Below the pieces are notes generated by a model. That model saw only the letters and a program-made list of their open reading frames with translations. It made no database searches and had not been told where the DNA came from. From Gnetum montanum (Eukaryota; Streptophyta; Gnetopsida; Gnetales; Gnetaceae), in the NCBI GenBank assembly GCA_015680685.1, contig MNCI01022534.1, forward strand, positions 237,853 through 301,852: a DNA stretch of 64,000 nucleotides, read 5' to 3'. The position numbers and the translations under genes are program-made. Positions 9,711 through 20,619 of this stretch are shown piece after piece. Within the stretch, counting starts at the first letter, position 1, and the number at the start of each line of letters is the position of its first letter.

Positions 9711-11691
9711 TTAAAATGGGGGATATCCCCCATAACTAAATGGTTGAGCATGGCAAGGATTAATAAATGAAAGATGAGGATCCTTGCATGTTGGAAACAT
9801 TGAAACTTGGTCATACTTACCCCATTAGGGTTCACACACTTGATTGTAGTAAGCATAGTGGGGCAATTTATAAGATGTGGATCCCTGGTAAAGAGTTGAC
9901 CCACTATGATACTTGGGACTGTAAGATGGTATGCAAGGATTAGGATGTTGCTCTCCATGGCTGTATTCATTGGGCCATATGGTTGTTGGAGTGTTAATTG
10001 GTGGCCCTGATGAAGTAACACGAGGCGTTGGGTTTGAAGAGAAGGGTGCACCACATTGTTGGACTTGTGCTAAGTTGGAGAATGCAATGGCCTTGGAATT
10101 GTGTTGTCCCTTCCTATGGTCATGTATAAAGAAGGGATGCCTTCGATGTTGAGGAGGTCTATCATTGTTGTTGGCAATAGTAGCACAAGTAACGTTCTTG
10201 GGTTGTTGCTATGGGGTAGACACTTCAGGAATAATTGGTGGTGATGTAGAAGGAGGGAAAAGATGAGAACATTGAAATTTAGGAGGAGTGTAAGGTCTAC
10301 AAGGTGGTGGTTGTGTTAAGGACATGGGCTGATAGTACCGAGGAGAATCATAATGTGGTGAGGTAGAGTATGTTAACCCAGCTGGGGAGACAGGACGTTG
10401 GACTAGATAAGCATTTGGATTCAGATGATATGAAGGGTGTCTCCAGTTTAGGGATGGCTTCCCCCACGACTAGGATTGTTGCCACTGTGATTGAACATAG
10501 TATCTCTGTACGAACTCTGGGTGTAATGTGTTTCCCCAATGCTCATATAAATGTAACAAGATTGGGCATTGGCCCTTGGGGTGATCATACAGGCAAATGT
10601 TGCATTAATATGTATGATCCATAGTTGAGCTCTTATTTTCCTCATCCCTTTTTTTTGAATGTATAATGATATTTTGTCCTACTTCTTGGATTGTCAAAAC
10701 TCTATCTCCAATAATATTGATATATTCCCCACACTTTTTATGCATCCATTCCAACACCTTATTGATCTTTGCCTTGACTTCTTCTAATGATTGTTGTACT
10801 AGCAAAGATGGTTCTTCCTCCTCAAGATAGGTTGATTTCTCCTTTTTATGATTATGGACCTCTGTTAAGTTGAGATTCTGGCCCCATTGATGTTTTTCAA
10901 CACTCTCCCATTCAGCCATTTCTCCTTCTTCTTTTGCTAACCCCTTAATAAGCTCTTGGAATTGATGGGTTCATAGTTTGTACAGTTGACCTTGGGCATA
11001 CATTCCTAGGGTCTCTCTTGTTTCATCACGAAGCCCATCAATGAAATGGTACATTAGCCTTTCTTCGGAGAACTCATGGCCTGGACAGTTGTTTAACAGT
11101 GCATAATATCTTTCTAAGGCCATATCCAAGGGTTCATGTTGTGCTTGTTTCCACTCTTGGATTTGTTTCCTCAAGGTTGACACTCTTGCGTAGGTTTGAT
11201 ATTTTTTGTTAAAGAGTTCTACCATTGTTGGCCAATGTCATATTGAATTTGGTTTTAACGATCTATACCATACTTTCTCTTGGCCAATGAGTGTCATAGG
11301 AAAGAGCTTAAGTTTTTTCCAAAAGTTATCAATGTTGTTCCATGCACAGGCATCGTGGAAGGCTTGTAAATGTTGTTGTGGATCTAAGTCATAGCCTCCT
11401 AAGAAATTGGGAAAGTTGTTTAAATCAAGCTTGGGTAGGCGACTCTCTTTAATATGCCTATGGGAGATTCGAATAGCCTCTTGTATTTTCATTAAGTTGT
11501 AGTGGCTGGTAGGGGTTCTTCATCATCAAGTTATGCTTTTGTGCATTGGGATGATGTTTCCTTCATTTATTTTTATAAGAAACTCCCACCTTGGATTGCG
11601 TACTCCAATCTTTATTTTCATATAATTCATTGGTTCTCCAATGAACTGCCTTACTAGATGTGGCATTATCATAGTCTTGTAGGAGAAGCAT
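9711..11691 (-). pseudogene. gag of element A
   Basis: This degraded gag of about 660 codons begins at ATG 11691 (aligned with 14227 in B) and ends with 'SYGGYPPF' and stop at 9711. The retrotransposon gag core is at 11490-10990 ('LIGQEKVWYRSL', 'FSEERLMYHFIDGLRDETRETLG'). It is followed by an acidic/coiled-coil segment, a zinc-knuckle-like 'CNICLYDHPKGQC' (C-X2-C-X3-H-X4-C) near 10590, and a Pro/Tyr/His-rich tail. It would form the particle shell and bind RNA. It is shorter than the gag of B because the Arg/Ser/His-rich N-terminal segment is missing. Stops and frameshifts are present, and one segment (11717-11810) is disturbed by an assembly duplication. Confidence 0.82.
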
Positions 11692-11716
11692 GATTGTGAA
11701 ATTGTGTGTGGATTTC

Positions 11717-11810
11717 TATGTGACATTTTGTAATTATTTCTTCCTAAAAGATATATCATTAANGTATGTGACATTTTGTAATTATTTCTTCCTAAAAGAT
11801 ATATCATTAA
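11717..11810. other. 46-bp duplication around a single N (assembly artefact)
   Basis: The 46 bases at 11717-11762 are repeated exactly at 11765-11810, separated by 'ng' with N at 11763. This is what is left when two overlapping contigs are joined end to end without merging the overlap. An identical situation exists at 44303-44396. Confidence 0.9.
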
Positions 11811-11860
11811 TTCCTATACAATGACCTTGTATGATATAACTAATCTAGATAACTAGCACT

Positions 11861-11880
11861 ATCCCTAGCAATGGTGCCAA
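11861..11880 (-). other. Primer binding site of element A
   Basis: Directly after the 5' LTR, the minus strand reads TTGGCACCATTGCTAGGGA. This is close to TGGCGCCGTTGCCGGGGA, the tRNA-Asp-type PBS common in plant Tat/Athila gypsy elements; the differences are mostly C-to-T type. It fixes the orientation of the element. Confidence 0.8.
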
Positions 11881-12703
11881 TGATGATTGGCGAGGTACCC
11901 CTACACTCAACCATAAGAATATGAGCATTTCACACATGATCTAGTTAAACTCTGCAAATGGACTAGCTATGGTATCTGGATGGTTACTTGTAGATCATAG
12001 TTCATTGTCTTCCCACCTAGACTAGTATTAGCTTTTTCACGTATGGTTTAGTCTAGAGTGAGGTGTATGATGTGTTCCTATACTAATGCTACTCCTAGTA
12101 TGATGGTAAATAATATCAACTAAACTAGGAAAGAGAGAGGGTGAGAGAGAATCTAAACTAGCCTAAGTGATATGAGCATCCATTCCTCAATCATCCATAC
12201 ACATATTGGACCTCGTGCATGACTACTACTTGGATTACCAAGCATATCGCCTAGGTATGCTACTGGGTTACCAAGTAGTCACACTTAAATGCTCGTGATT
12301 AAGTCATACTCATTCCACGTTACTAGGAGATAAGGGTGAAGAGGTATTAACTAAGAAAGTAGTAAATAACAATTAAATAAATAATTAAGCTAAGTGGATG
12401 CTGAAATGATGAAGTAATCTCGATCTTTATTGCTGATCATGTGCGTGTCCAAGTACATCACACTCGAATAAGGATACCATACAATTACAATCACCACACT
12501 GCGAGCATCCACTGGAAGAAAAAGGTTGAGAGGAAAACTAACAAAGAGTCTCTACAAAACTACTGAACTTAACTTCTAAAACTAAAGACCCATACTAAAT
12601 CTACCTACTTCTTATTTATAGATGAGGAAGCAGGCTAATATATCGCGTCTAGGCTGTGATATCACATCCGTGATATCGCAACCAACAAATTCATGACTCA
12701 TCA
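11881..12703 (-). repeat. 5' LTR of element A
   Basis: The 823-bp LTR begins and ends TGATGAGTC...CAATCATCA on the minus strand. TATA box at plus 12611-12621, with GATATC at 12658-12663 and 12672-12677 upstream of it. It is similar to 4002-4866 along its whole length, with scattered transitions. Confidence 0.9.
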
Positions 12704-13287
12704 CCATGGATTCAACACTAGGTATGTATAGAAGATTAGCTAGTAAATACATTGGTGGATACCTAGTCTCAACTATTTCAAAGGTTAGATGACATGTGCA
12801 ACTCAACTTCAAAGTTCATGATACAAGTAAGTGGGATTGTTGTCATCAAGAAAAGAGATGGTAGTTAAATCTATTGTATAGAAAGTGTCATAGTGCCTCT
12901 TGAAATTGGGATTAGGGGGCATAGTGTAAGTATGTGATTCCATGTTAAGAGAAGAAGAAGGATGATAAAGAGATGGAGAGGGAAAAGCCCACTTGCAAAG
13001 CATTAGTGTCTCCACAACTTGTCCCATATGTGGCCTCATGCCAAGAGAGCTCTGCTGGTACACAACACACCTATTTGGAGCATTATCATCATTTTGTCTA
13101 TGTATTGTGCTAGAATTTTGGAATCAAGCAATGGTTTCTCCTTGTTTGTATGGATTTGATTCTTAACCCAAAAAGCCAGGTTCATATCATGCACAAATTC
13201 TTAGTCTATGGGCCTCCTTCCCATAACCAATTCAAGCAACACCACTCCAAAGCTATACACATCAATCTTCTCATTCACTTCCATTGT
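12704..13287 (-). pseudogene. LRR receptor-like kinase, C-terminal kinase part
   Basis: The minus strand gives '[19 protein letters not shown]' and then 'MGRRPID', kinase subdomains IX-X of plant LRR receptor kinases, followed by 'QSSLGMRPHMGQVVETL' (subdomain XI) and a short C-terminal tail. A stop follows 'RRPID'. The 5' side is cut at 13287 by the LTR of element B; the preceding kinase part resumes at 29182-29480 on the same strand. Together they form one gene split by nested insertions. In life such kinases sit in the plasma membrane and relay peptide or defence signals. This copy is dead. Confidence 0.8.
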
Positions 13288-14084
13288 TGATGAATTGTGG
13301 TTATCAAGGATTGCGTATACTAGGCCCCGTATATGCAGCCTTGTTTATGCAGCGTCTATTCTAGCCTATAAATAAGTGTGCTTCCGCCACACCTAGACAT
13401 CCTTTGGGTTAATTGTAGGGAAGCTCTTGCAGTTTATTTTTTTGCATGCCCATAGTATGATGCTTATAATTGTATAGAACCTTTATTCGAGTGTGATGTA
13501 CTTGGACACACACATGATCGACAATAAAGATCGAGATTACTTCATCATTGCAACATTCACTTAGTTTTAATTATTTAATTATTATTGTTATTTATTATTT
13601 TCTTAGTTAATATTTCTTCATCATCATTTATTATTCTTGTTGTTAAATGCAGAATGAATATGAATTAATCACGAGTATTTTTAAATGTGACTACTTGGTA
13701 ACCTAGTAGTGTACCTAGGATCTACGCTTGGTAATCCTAGTAGTTTTCATGCACAAGGTCCAAGATGTGTATGGATGATTAAGGAATGGATGCTCATTGC
13801 ACTTAGGCTAGCTTAGACTTCATTTCCTATTGCATATTAGTTTAATCAAGATTATGTTCCATTGTCTCTAGGAGTAGCACTAGTTTAGGATCACATCATA
13901 CGCCTCACTCTGGACTAAATCATACGTGACAAAGCAAATACTAGTCCAGGTGGGAAGATAGCGAACTGTGATCAACGTGTAACTATCTAGATACCACAAC
14001 TATCCCATCTATAGAGTTTGAACAGATCATACGTGAATTCTCGTATTCATATGGTTGAGTGTAGGGGTACCTAGCCACTCATCA
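13288..14084 (+). repeat. 5' LTR of element B
   Basis: The 797-bp LTR runs TGATGAATTG...CCACTCATCA with a TATA box CCTATAAATAAG at 13365-13376. Unlike the other family LTRs it has no GATATC cluster before the TATA box. It is in inverse orientation to the LTR at 11881-12703, with only 584 bp between them. Confidence 0.88.
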
Positions 14085-14104
14085 TTGGTGCCATTTCCAG
14101 AGAC
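14085..14104 (+). other. Primer binding site of element B
   Basis: TTGGTGCCATTTCCAGAGAC immediately follows the LTR, at the position and with the pattern of the tRNA-Asp-type PBS of element A, but more mutated. Confidence 0.75.
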
Positions 14105-14226
14105 GGTGCTAGTTATCTAGATTAGTTACATCATACAAGATCATTGTAACAAAGTATTAATGACATATATAGAAGAAAAAAAAAGATAATAATAATTTCA
14201 ATTAAATCACAAACAAATTTACAACC

Positions 14227-16500
14227 ATGTCTCTTTCACAAGATAGTGATAATGCAACATCTAGTGAGGAAATTCATTAGAAAACCAATGAAGAAGTTTG
14301 GAGTACTCAATCTTACGCAAGAGTTTCATATGTTCATAGACACCCCAACAATACTCAAGGACTCTCATCATCCAACTCTGACACCTCTAGTAAGGATGGG
14401 ACATCCCATAGAATGAGGGGACCCATAAGACCTGGGACCTTATCAATAATTAACAAAAAATTATCCAAGGATGATTGTGAGACTTAGAAAAGTCATGACG
14501 AGTCTTCCAAATGTTTCTCTTCCTCTGCTCCTTCAACATCAAGTCGTGACATGGATGATCATATCTCTAGGGGTCGACATAGAAATAGAAATCGAACCCA
14601 TGGGCAAAGTCATAAATGCCAACATGAACAAATACAACAACATCCCAACTCACAACCTCATAACCTATCTAGTGATGATGAACCCCTGCTAGCCACTAAG
14701 AGCCTAATGCATATACAAGAGGCTATTCAAATATCCTGCACACGTCGTAAGGAAAGTTGTCTACATGTGCTTGATTTAAACAACTTTCCCAAGTTTTTAG
14801 TAGGCTATAATTTAGATCTGCAACAACATTTACAAGCCTTCTACGATGCCTGTACATGGAAAAATATTGATAATGGGTGGAAAAAACTTAAGCTCTTTCC
14901 TATGAAACTCATTGGACAAGAAAAAGTATGGTATAGGTCTTTAAAACTGAAATCAATTTGAAGTTGGCCGACAATGGTAGAACTCTTCAATGAAAGATAT
15001 AAAACTTATGCAAGAGTGTCAACCTTGAGGAGACAAATCCAAGAGTGAAAACAAGCATAACCTGAACCCTTCGACATGGCCTTAGAAAGATATTATTCAC
15101 TATTAAAAAACTGCCCAGGCCATGGGTTCTCCGAGGAAAGGCTAATGTACCATATCATGGATGGACTCCGTAATGAAACAAGGGAGACCCTAGGGATGTA
15201 CACCCGAGGTCAACTATATGAGCTACGAACCCATCAAATCCAAGAGCTTATTAAGCAGGTAGCAAAAGAAGAAGGAGAAATAGCCAAATGGGAGAATGTT
15301 GAAAGTTCTCAACAAGATCAAAATATCAACTCAACAAGGGTCCATGATCATGAAGAGGAGAAATCAACTCACTTTAAGGAAGTGGAATCATCTTTGCCAA
15401 TCCTACAATCACTAGATGAAATTGAGGCAAAGATCAATAAGATGACATATTGGGTACATGAAATATGTGGAGAATATGCCAACATTATTAGAGGAAGAAC
15501 CATGATGAACCAATAAATAGGATAAAACACCACTAGACAATTGGAAAGAAGGGTTGAAGAGAATAAGAATAAGAACTTAATTTCCAATTTCACATATCGA
15601 TGCAATGTCTGTCTGTATGATCACCCCAAAAGCCAATGTCCATTTTTGTCACATTTACATGAGTATTGAGGAGGAATGTTAAATCTAGATTTTGTATAGA
15701 AATATCAGGTTCAACCATAGTGGAAAAAACCTCAGTCATGGGGGAGGCCACCGCCAACTAGACCATACCCTTCGTATGTCCCAACGCCAAATGCTTATTA
15801 TGTTCAACACCTTGTTTCTCCAATGGGATCAGCATCTTCTACCTCACCTCATCATTATCATTCTCTTGAGTACTATCCACCCATGTCCTCTCCAACAAGA
15901 TCACCACCTCATGTGTCGTACACTTCTCCTCAACCTCAATATTCTCATACTTCACCCTCTTCTACATCACCCCCATTTGTGCCAGAATACTTTGCACCAT
16001 AGCACCAACCCATAAACGTTACTTGTGCTGCTACTATCAATAGTAATGGAGGTCCTTCACAATGTCGAAGGTGTCCCTTCTTTAGACATGACTGTCGAAA
16101 GGGACACCACAGTTCAGAAACCACTACATCCATCAACTAAGCACAAATCCAACATTGTGGTGCATCTTCCTCTTCGAACCCAATGCCTCATGTTACCTTA
16201 TCAAGGCCACCACTGAATACTCCAACAACCATGAGGCCCAATGAATATAGCCACATGGGGAGACATGTTGATCCTTGCATACCATCTTATGATCACAAGT
16301 ACCATAGTGGGTCAACTCTTTATAAATTAACCCTATCTTATAACTTGCCCCACTATGTCAACTTTAATCAAGTGTGTGAACCCTAATGGGGTAAGTATGA
16401 CCAGGCCCCAATATTTTCAACATGCAAGGATCCTAACCTTCCATTTACTAATTTTAGCTATGCTCAATTGTTTAGCTATGGGGGGTATCCTCCATTCTAA
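14227..16500 (+). pseudogene. gag of element B
   Basis: The most complete gag of the family: about 757 codons from ATG 14227 to 'SYGGYPPF' and stop at 16498-16500. In order: an N-terminal Ser/Asp-rich region, an Arg/His/Gln-rich region (14540-14690), the retrotransposon gag core (14700-15230, with 'QEKVWYRSL' and 'FSEERLMYHIMDGLRNETR'), an acidic coiled-coil-like stretch, zinc-knuckle-like 'CNVCLYDHPKSQC' (15600-15640) and 'CRRCPFFRHDC' (about 16060), and a Pro/Ser/Tyr-rich tail. In-frame stops (for example near 14278, 14487, 14959 and 15046) and frameshifts inactivate it. No protease follows. Confidence 0.85.
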
Positions 16501-17825
16501 TAGGACAGAATTAATAAACTTTTTTCTATTTCTTTAATTTTTTAACTTTTTGTTTTCTAGTTTTCACCTTTAATTTATTTTTTTATCTTTTTGTCTTTTT
16601 ATCTTTTTATGAGTACTCACATCTACAAATAAAACACTCATGTGACTCGTTGGTTGAGGTGTTATTCTATGCTATCAAGTCTTAGGTGACTAATTATTTG
16701 AATAGCGAGCCCATCACATCCACCCAACCATTGTATTAATAAGAGGTTCTACTTTGGGTATGATGATATTCTTAACATCATTAAAACTTAAAGTAATTTT
16801 GTGCTCATTATGCCTAGAGTGAAGAAGGATGGACTAAGAGAGAATGGCCAGGGTGTGACATCAAGGGAACTTTTGGATTCTCTTTGGTGACATTTGTAGG
16901 TGCTATCATGTAGCTTGGTTGTACTAAGATCCTTGTAGATCTAACGGAAAATGGAAGTATGAGTATTAAAGGCACCCAATAAAGAACCTAACGCTATTCT
17001 ATGGGGTCCCATAGGAAAGACATGCACCCATGCCTGAAGGTAGGTGGCTTCTCTAGATTAAGTACATCATCAAAAGAAGAAGAAGAAGAAGAGAGTGTGC
17101 CAAAGCAGCCAAACAAAAAGTATGCTGCAAAGAAAGTTCCAAGTCACTCCTTCCTCGCACAAAATGCCAAGTGATCATACGCCTTGCTGTCATGGTGCTC
17201 TTATGGTTGTCAATCATTGGATGAAAAAATGCGATGTCACTAATCAGAGGAATGGACTTGGTATTGATTTTGGAGTGATGGACTAATGACACATTAATCA
17301 TGCCCTACACTCAAGATTCGTTGTGCCCTGAGTCAATTACCTCACATCCCAATTTCTGCAATCCCTTCTCCGATTCATCCCATCTTGTTGTTCATGTATT
17401 TGCAACTCATGTCTTGTATAGCATTGAATTCATACCTCATCATGGTGGTACTTACATGTGTGTGTTTTGTTGCATCGGTATAGATTACATTTAACTCTTC
17501 TAGTGCTTATGGACATTTTAAGGTGTGGTTGTTACACAAGGGCATTTTAGGTTGAAACCTACTTTGGGGAGGATCCACTTGCATGAATTTTTTAATTTGT
17601 ACTTGTTGCACACTACTACATCATTTTATACCCTCCAAGTACTTCATTGCCAAATCTATTCTTTCCTTTGTCATCATTTTATCAAATTTTCCTCAAAACC
17701 ATTACATGTCCTTTGATGTATCACCTAAACAAACTAGGCCCAACATTAAACTTTTAGGGCAACTTCCTTGAAAAAATTTCTAACTCTAAAATCACACTAA
17801 GCAAAGAATTCAACAATTACTTAAG
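16501..17825 (+). other. Conserved non-coding region of element B
   Basis: It begins with a T-rich tract (16505-16610), as in A, C and D. It then carries the 'PCRSN.KWK' block (16930-16975), the 'cccatgcctgaaggtaggtggcttctc' region (17025-17055) and the TTTGGGGAGGATCCACTTG block (17562-17580). No coding frame of useful length is seen, and no GATATC promoter-like block is recognisable here, unlike in A and D. Confidence 0.55.
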
Positions 17826-17899
17826 GTAATAAGTAAGGTATGAAATAATTAAACTTCTTTCAATAACCTTACTAACAATTGATCTTTGTGTGATTATAG
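17826..17899 (+). other. Putative 5'UTR intron of ORFx (element B)
   Basis: Donor AAG/GTAATAAG, branch point TACTAAC, a T-rich stretch, and acceptor TGATTATAG just before ATG 17900. Length 74 nt. It corresponds position by position to 7919-7853 of element A, although the interior differs. Confidence 0.65.
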
Positions 17900-18300
17900 A
17901 TGGCCCTAAAAAGAGGACAACAAGGAGGACCTTCTCAAGATGCAATTAAACACTCATGGGGAGTAGGAGGCACAATCATTTAGCATCCATTAGGGACCTC
18001 TTCTCACTGCACAAGCTAGCCAAGAAAAAGGTGGAGAGGTCAGGGCCAAGCCTATGAAGAGGAATGATGGCTATCTGCGGCATGGCATGTCAAGGCCAAT
18101 CAAGTCTTCCCATAGCTTCCGTGCCCATGTAAAATGCTAACTCCATTAAACATTGGAACATTAGTATGGACAGCTCATAATCCTCAGATAGAAGAGGAGA
18201 AACATCACGTGCTTCTTCAATGGTATCAATCTCAGAAGCTTGATGCGCAGGACAAGGGAAGAGACCCATGGAGGAGCCACCGCCACCAGGAACCACATGA
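17900..18300 (+). pseudogene. ORFx of element B, internally deleted
   Basis: It keeps the N-terminal start ('MALKRGQQGGP') and the C-terminal end ('MEEPPPPGTT' then stop, 18298-18300). About 2.4 kb that A and D have between these ends is missing, including the coiled-coil region. The deletion lies at about 18000-18100. This shows that ORFx is a defined unit with conserved ends. It cannot make a functional product. Confidence 0.65.
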
Positions 18301-18435
18301 GTTCCAATAAATTATGTTATTTTGTTATGACATGAATAAATTTCCAGTTAGTCAATAATCCCATACCTATCCACTATGTATTCAATTGAGCTTGTTCCTC
18401 ACTTTCTTTGACTTGAGGACAAGTTTTTATTTAGT

Positions 18436-18445
18436 CATGGGGGTA
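18436..18445 (+). other. Polypurine tract of element B
   Basis: CATGGGGGTA sits directly before the TGATGAATTG start of the 3' LTR and is identical to the tract of element C. Confidence 0.8.
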
Positions 18446-18472
18446 TGATGAATTGTGGTTATCAGGGATTGT
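18446..18472 (+). repeat. 3' LTR of element B, truncated
   Basis: Only 'TGATGAATTGTGGTTATC' and a few more bases match the 5' LTR (one mismatch in about 27). After that the sequence is unrelated. A deletion removed the rest of the LTR and possibly some flanking receptor-kinase sequence. Confidence 0.75.
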
Positions 18473-18690
18473 GAAGAAAGGAATGTCTCATGAAGTGCAA
18501 TAAGGAGGGCCAAAAAGGCTCTACAAATCGAAGCATCAATCGATTGTGAAGAAATGTTTCAAGAAGAAAAATTTGGTTCACACAAAAAGATTTTTGGTTA
18601 AAAATTATGCACAAGAAGCCAATTGCAAATTTTGTTTCAATTCCATAAAATCATTGTAGAATGAAAATTTACAATTCTTGGCAATAAGCT
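18473..18690 (-). other. Unassigned 218 bp, perhaps receptor-kinase intron
   Basis: No motif is recognised. With element E removed it joins 29187 onward; there the kinase exon ends in 'CISLG' followed by GTAAATT, a good splice donor on the minus strand. The stretch is T-rich on that strand. I infer that it is an intron of the receptor kinase gene into which E inserted. Confidence 0.35.
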
Positions 18691-19958
18691 TGTTGGCGAA
18701 CGTTTGAGACGCAACTGCCAACGAGTGTCCTCGAACAAGATTTAGGTGCTTGCTGGTCTCTGGCAACACCAAGGCCCAAATACCTCGAAATAGACTCAAT
18801 AGTTAATGTGAGTATGTGTGTGTGCTGTTGCGGTGTGCGGTTGTGAAAAATGAAAAGATTGTATTGTGTGTAAACTACAAATGACTTATCTTAAAGAGAT
18901 TCAACCAACTTTGCCAAGTACTGTGAGTTATTGAGAGTTCCTATTTTGTTCAATTGCCTAGTCTACATGGTCCTTATAATACCTACTTGTAACAAATAAA
19001 GTTTTGCAAAACATTTGAGCACAACTCTACGAATCTACTTCTAATTTTCCCTAGAGAAAGAAAAAGTTCCACAAGAAAACTAGAAATAGAGCGAGATTCA
19101 ATGGAAATTAGAGATAAGAGAAAAAGAAAGCAGATTTGTGTAAAGATCTCAAATATTTAAACAAGGTAAAATGATATGAGTAAACACTTCACAATAAAGC
19201 TATCCCAAATTCAATAACTACGAATTGTTCAAACTTCCAAGGCTCAAATAAGCAATTTCTTCAAGACAATCCTACTATGTTACCAAAACATTGCTGCGTA
19301 AACTATCACGCACAAGACTCCATTTTGGCTAGATAATGGATGTCAAAAATTACATTCAACAGAACCTTCAAAAGACTTGACAATTTCTGATTGAAATACC
19401 ACAAAGATTGACTTTAAAGATAAAAGAAGCTATTCTGGTCCCATCAAAATACCAAAGATTTTCTAAACCCTCTTGACTATTGAATCGTTCAACGGCTTGA
19501 CTACAAGTAGAGGCTCTCTTACAACAATCCCAATAGTAGTTCTTATACATTGCACAATAATAAAATTTACTACTAAAATGCTCTTAAGGCTTTTAAACAT
19601 AAGTGCTTCTATGGCAAAATTTTAATAGAAATCTTCTATTATGCAACAAGAAACTATAAGAGCAATTTAAAAATTCCAAAATTACTTGTCAAGCATGATA
19701 CTATCTAAACCACTAGCTAAACAATTTTAAAAAAATAAAAAATAAAAAACATAACTCACAGAACTATGACAAAGAGGTTGAAATCTTTTCTTTAGCAAGT
19801 CATCCTACAAGCAATCTTTCACAATTTGTGACCCCAAGTGTGTGATCAAGTGTGTTATTCTTTTCTTCTTACCCCTGAAGCCTTTTTAGAGGGTTCAAAA
19901 GGTAGTTACATATTTCAAAATATCTTAGCTAACTTCTCTCCCAAGTAAGGGAGTTATA

Positions 19959-20056
19959 ACTTGCCCAACAAGTTAGGAGATCTTACTTGCCCAACAAGTT
20001 AGGAGATTGCTTGCCCAACAAGTTAGGAGATTACTTGCTCAACAAGTCAGGAAGTT
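19959..20056. repeat. Tandem array in LTR of E
   Basis: About four copies of a roughly 24-bp unit 'acttgcccaacaagttaggagat'. Each unit contains the small palindrome CTTGcccaaCAAG. The same array is at 27066-27170 in the other LTR, and two copies remain at 55868-55916 in the solo LTR. Confidence 0.8.
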
Positions 20057-20619
20057 GTAACTTATACATAAAATTAGGAGAAAATTATTCTAGCATTGGC
20101 ATGTGTAAATATTACAAATATTGCTTTTATAAGTGAACCCATATAATAATAATGATAAAAATATAAGTCTAAGATCTCTAATACTATAAGAGCTTTATAC
20201 AATTGTCATTTTATTTTAATTATTTACAATTTTAAGTTTTTAAATATTAAATATCATTGAAGCCCTAGCAATTTTTATGAAAGTAATTTAGCATCCACCT
20301 TAGTGTAGACATTGGTGTTAGCAACTGTATGCTTAATGAGGAAAGCCGATCCTTGTAAATTTGTATTTTAAATGCATAAAATTTACTGCTAGCTTCTTGG
20401 TGTTGTTAGAACATCTTCGAATATGGAGGTTGAATGTGAAGGCGCCAGGCATCGAGCTGCCAAAAAATAGTTTCAAATTATTCCGCCCTGCCAGAACCGT
20501 ATATCAACTACCACCACAAAAGAAGGCTCTGCCACCGTGTTTGGTAATGTTGCCGTGTGTTCTGTAAAAAACTACGGCTATTGTAACCTTTGCTGTTGCG
20601 ATGTTCCACCTTGCCTTGT

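Larger units (their letters stand above)
4002..12703 (-). mobile_element. Element A: LTR retrotransposon with gag and ORFx, no pol
   Basis: The element is 8.7 kb on the minus strand, bounded by similar LTRs (4002-4866 and 11881-12703) that start TGATGA and end TCATCA. Flanking 5-bp sequences are ccgtg (3997-4001) and ccatg (12704-12708), a target duplication with one mismatch. In transcription order it has a 5' LTR, PBS, gag, a T-rich tract, a conserved non-coding region, an internal promoter-like block, ORFx, a polypurine tract and a 3' LTR. No protease, RT, RNase H or integrase is recognisable, so it would need enzymes from a relative. This gag-only structure is known for non-autonomous plant elements (TR-GAG type). 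The lineage is probably Ty3/gypsy of the Tat/Athila side, judging from the tRNA-Asp-like PBS and from related element C. Confidence 0.88.
13288..18472 (+). mobile_element. Element B: LTR retrotransposon with gag, ORFx collapsed, no pol
   Basis: Plus-strand relative of element A: 5' LTR 13288-14084, PBS, gag 14227-16500, the conserved non-coding region, a 5'UTR intron, an internally deleted ORFx (17900-18300), a polypurine tract, and only about 27 bp of the 3' LTR (18446-18472). It is inserted into the kinase domain of the receptor kinase pseudogene. No target duplication can be tested because the 3' LTR is cut. No pol domain is present. Confidence 0.85.

Noticed and set aside
12704-13287. A separate short kinase gene
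   Set aside because: It begins in the middle of the kinase fold at the LTR border, and the missing part is on the same strand at 29182.
19959-20056. CRISPR-like array
   Set aside because: The units are adjacent without unique spacers, there are only about four, the setting is a plant LTR, and no cas genes exist.
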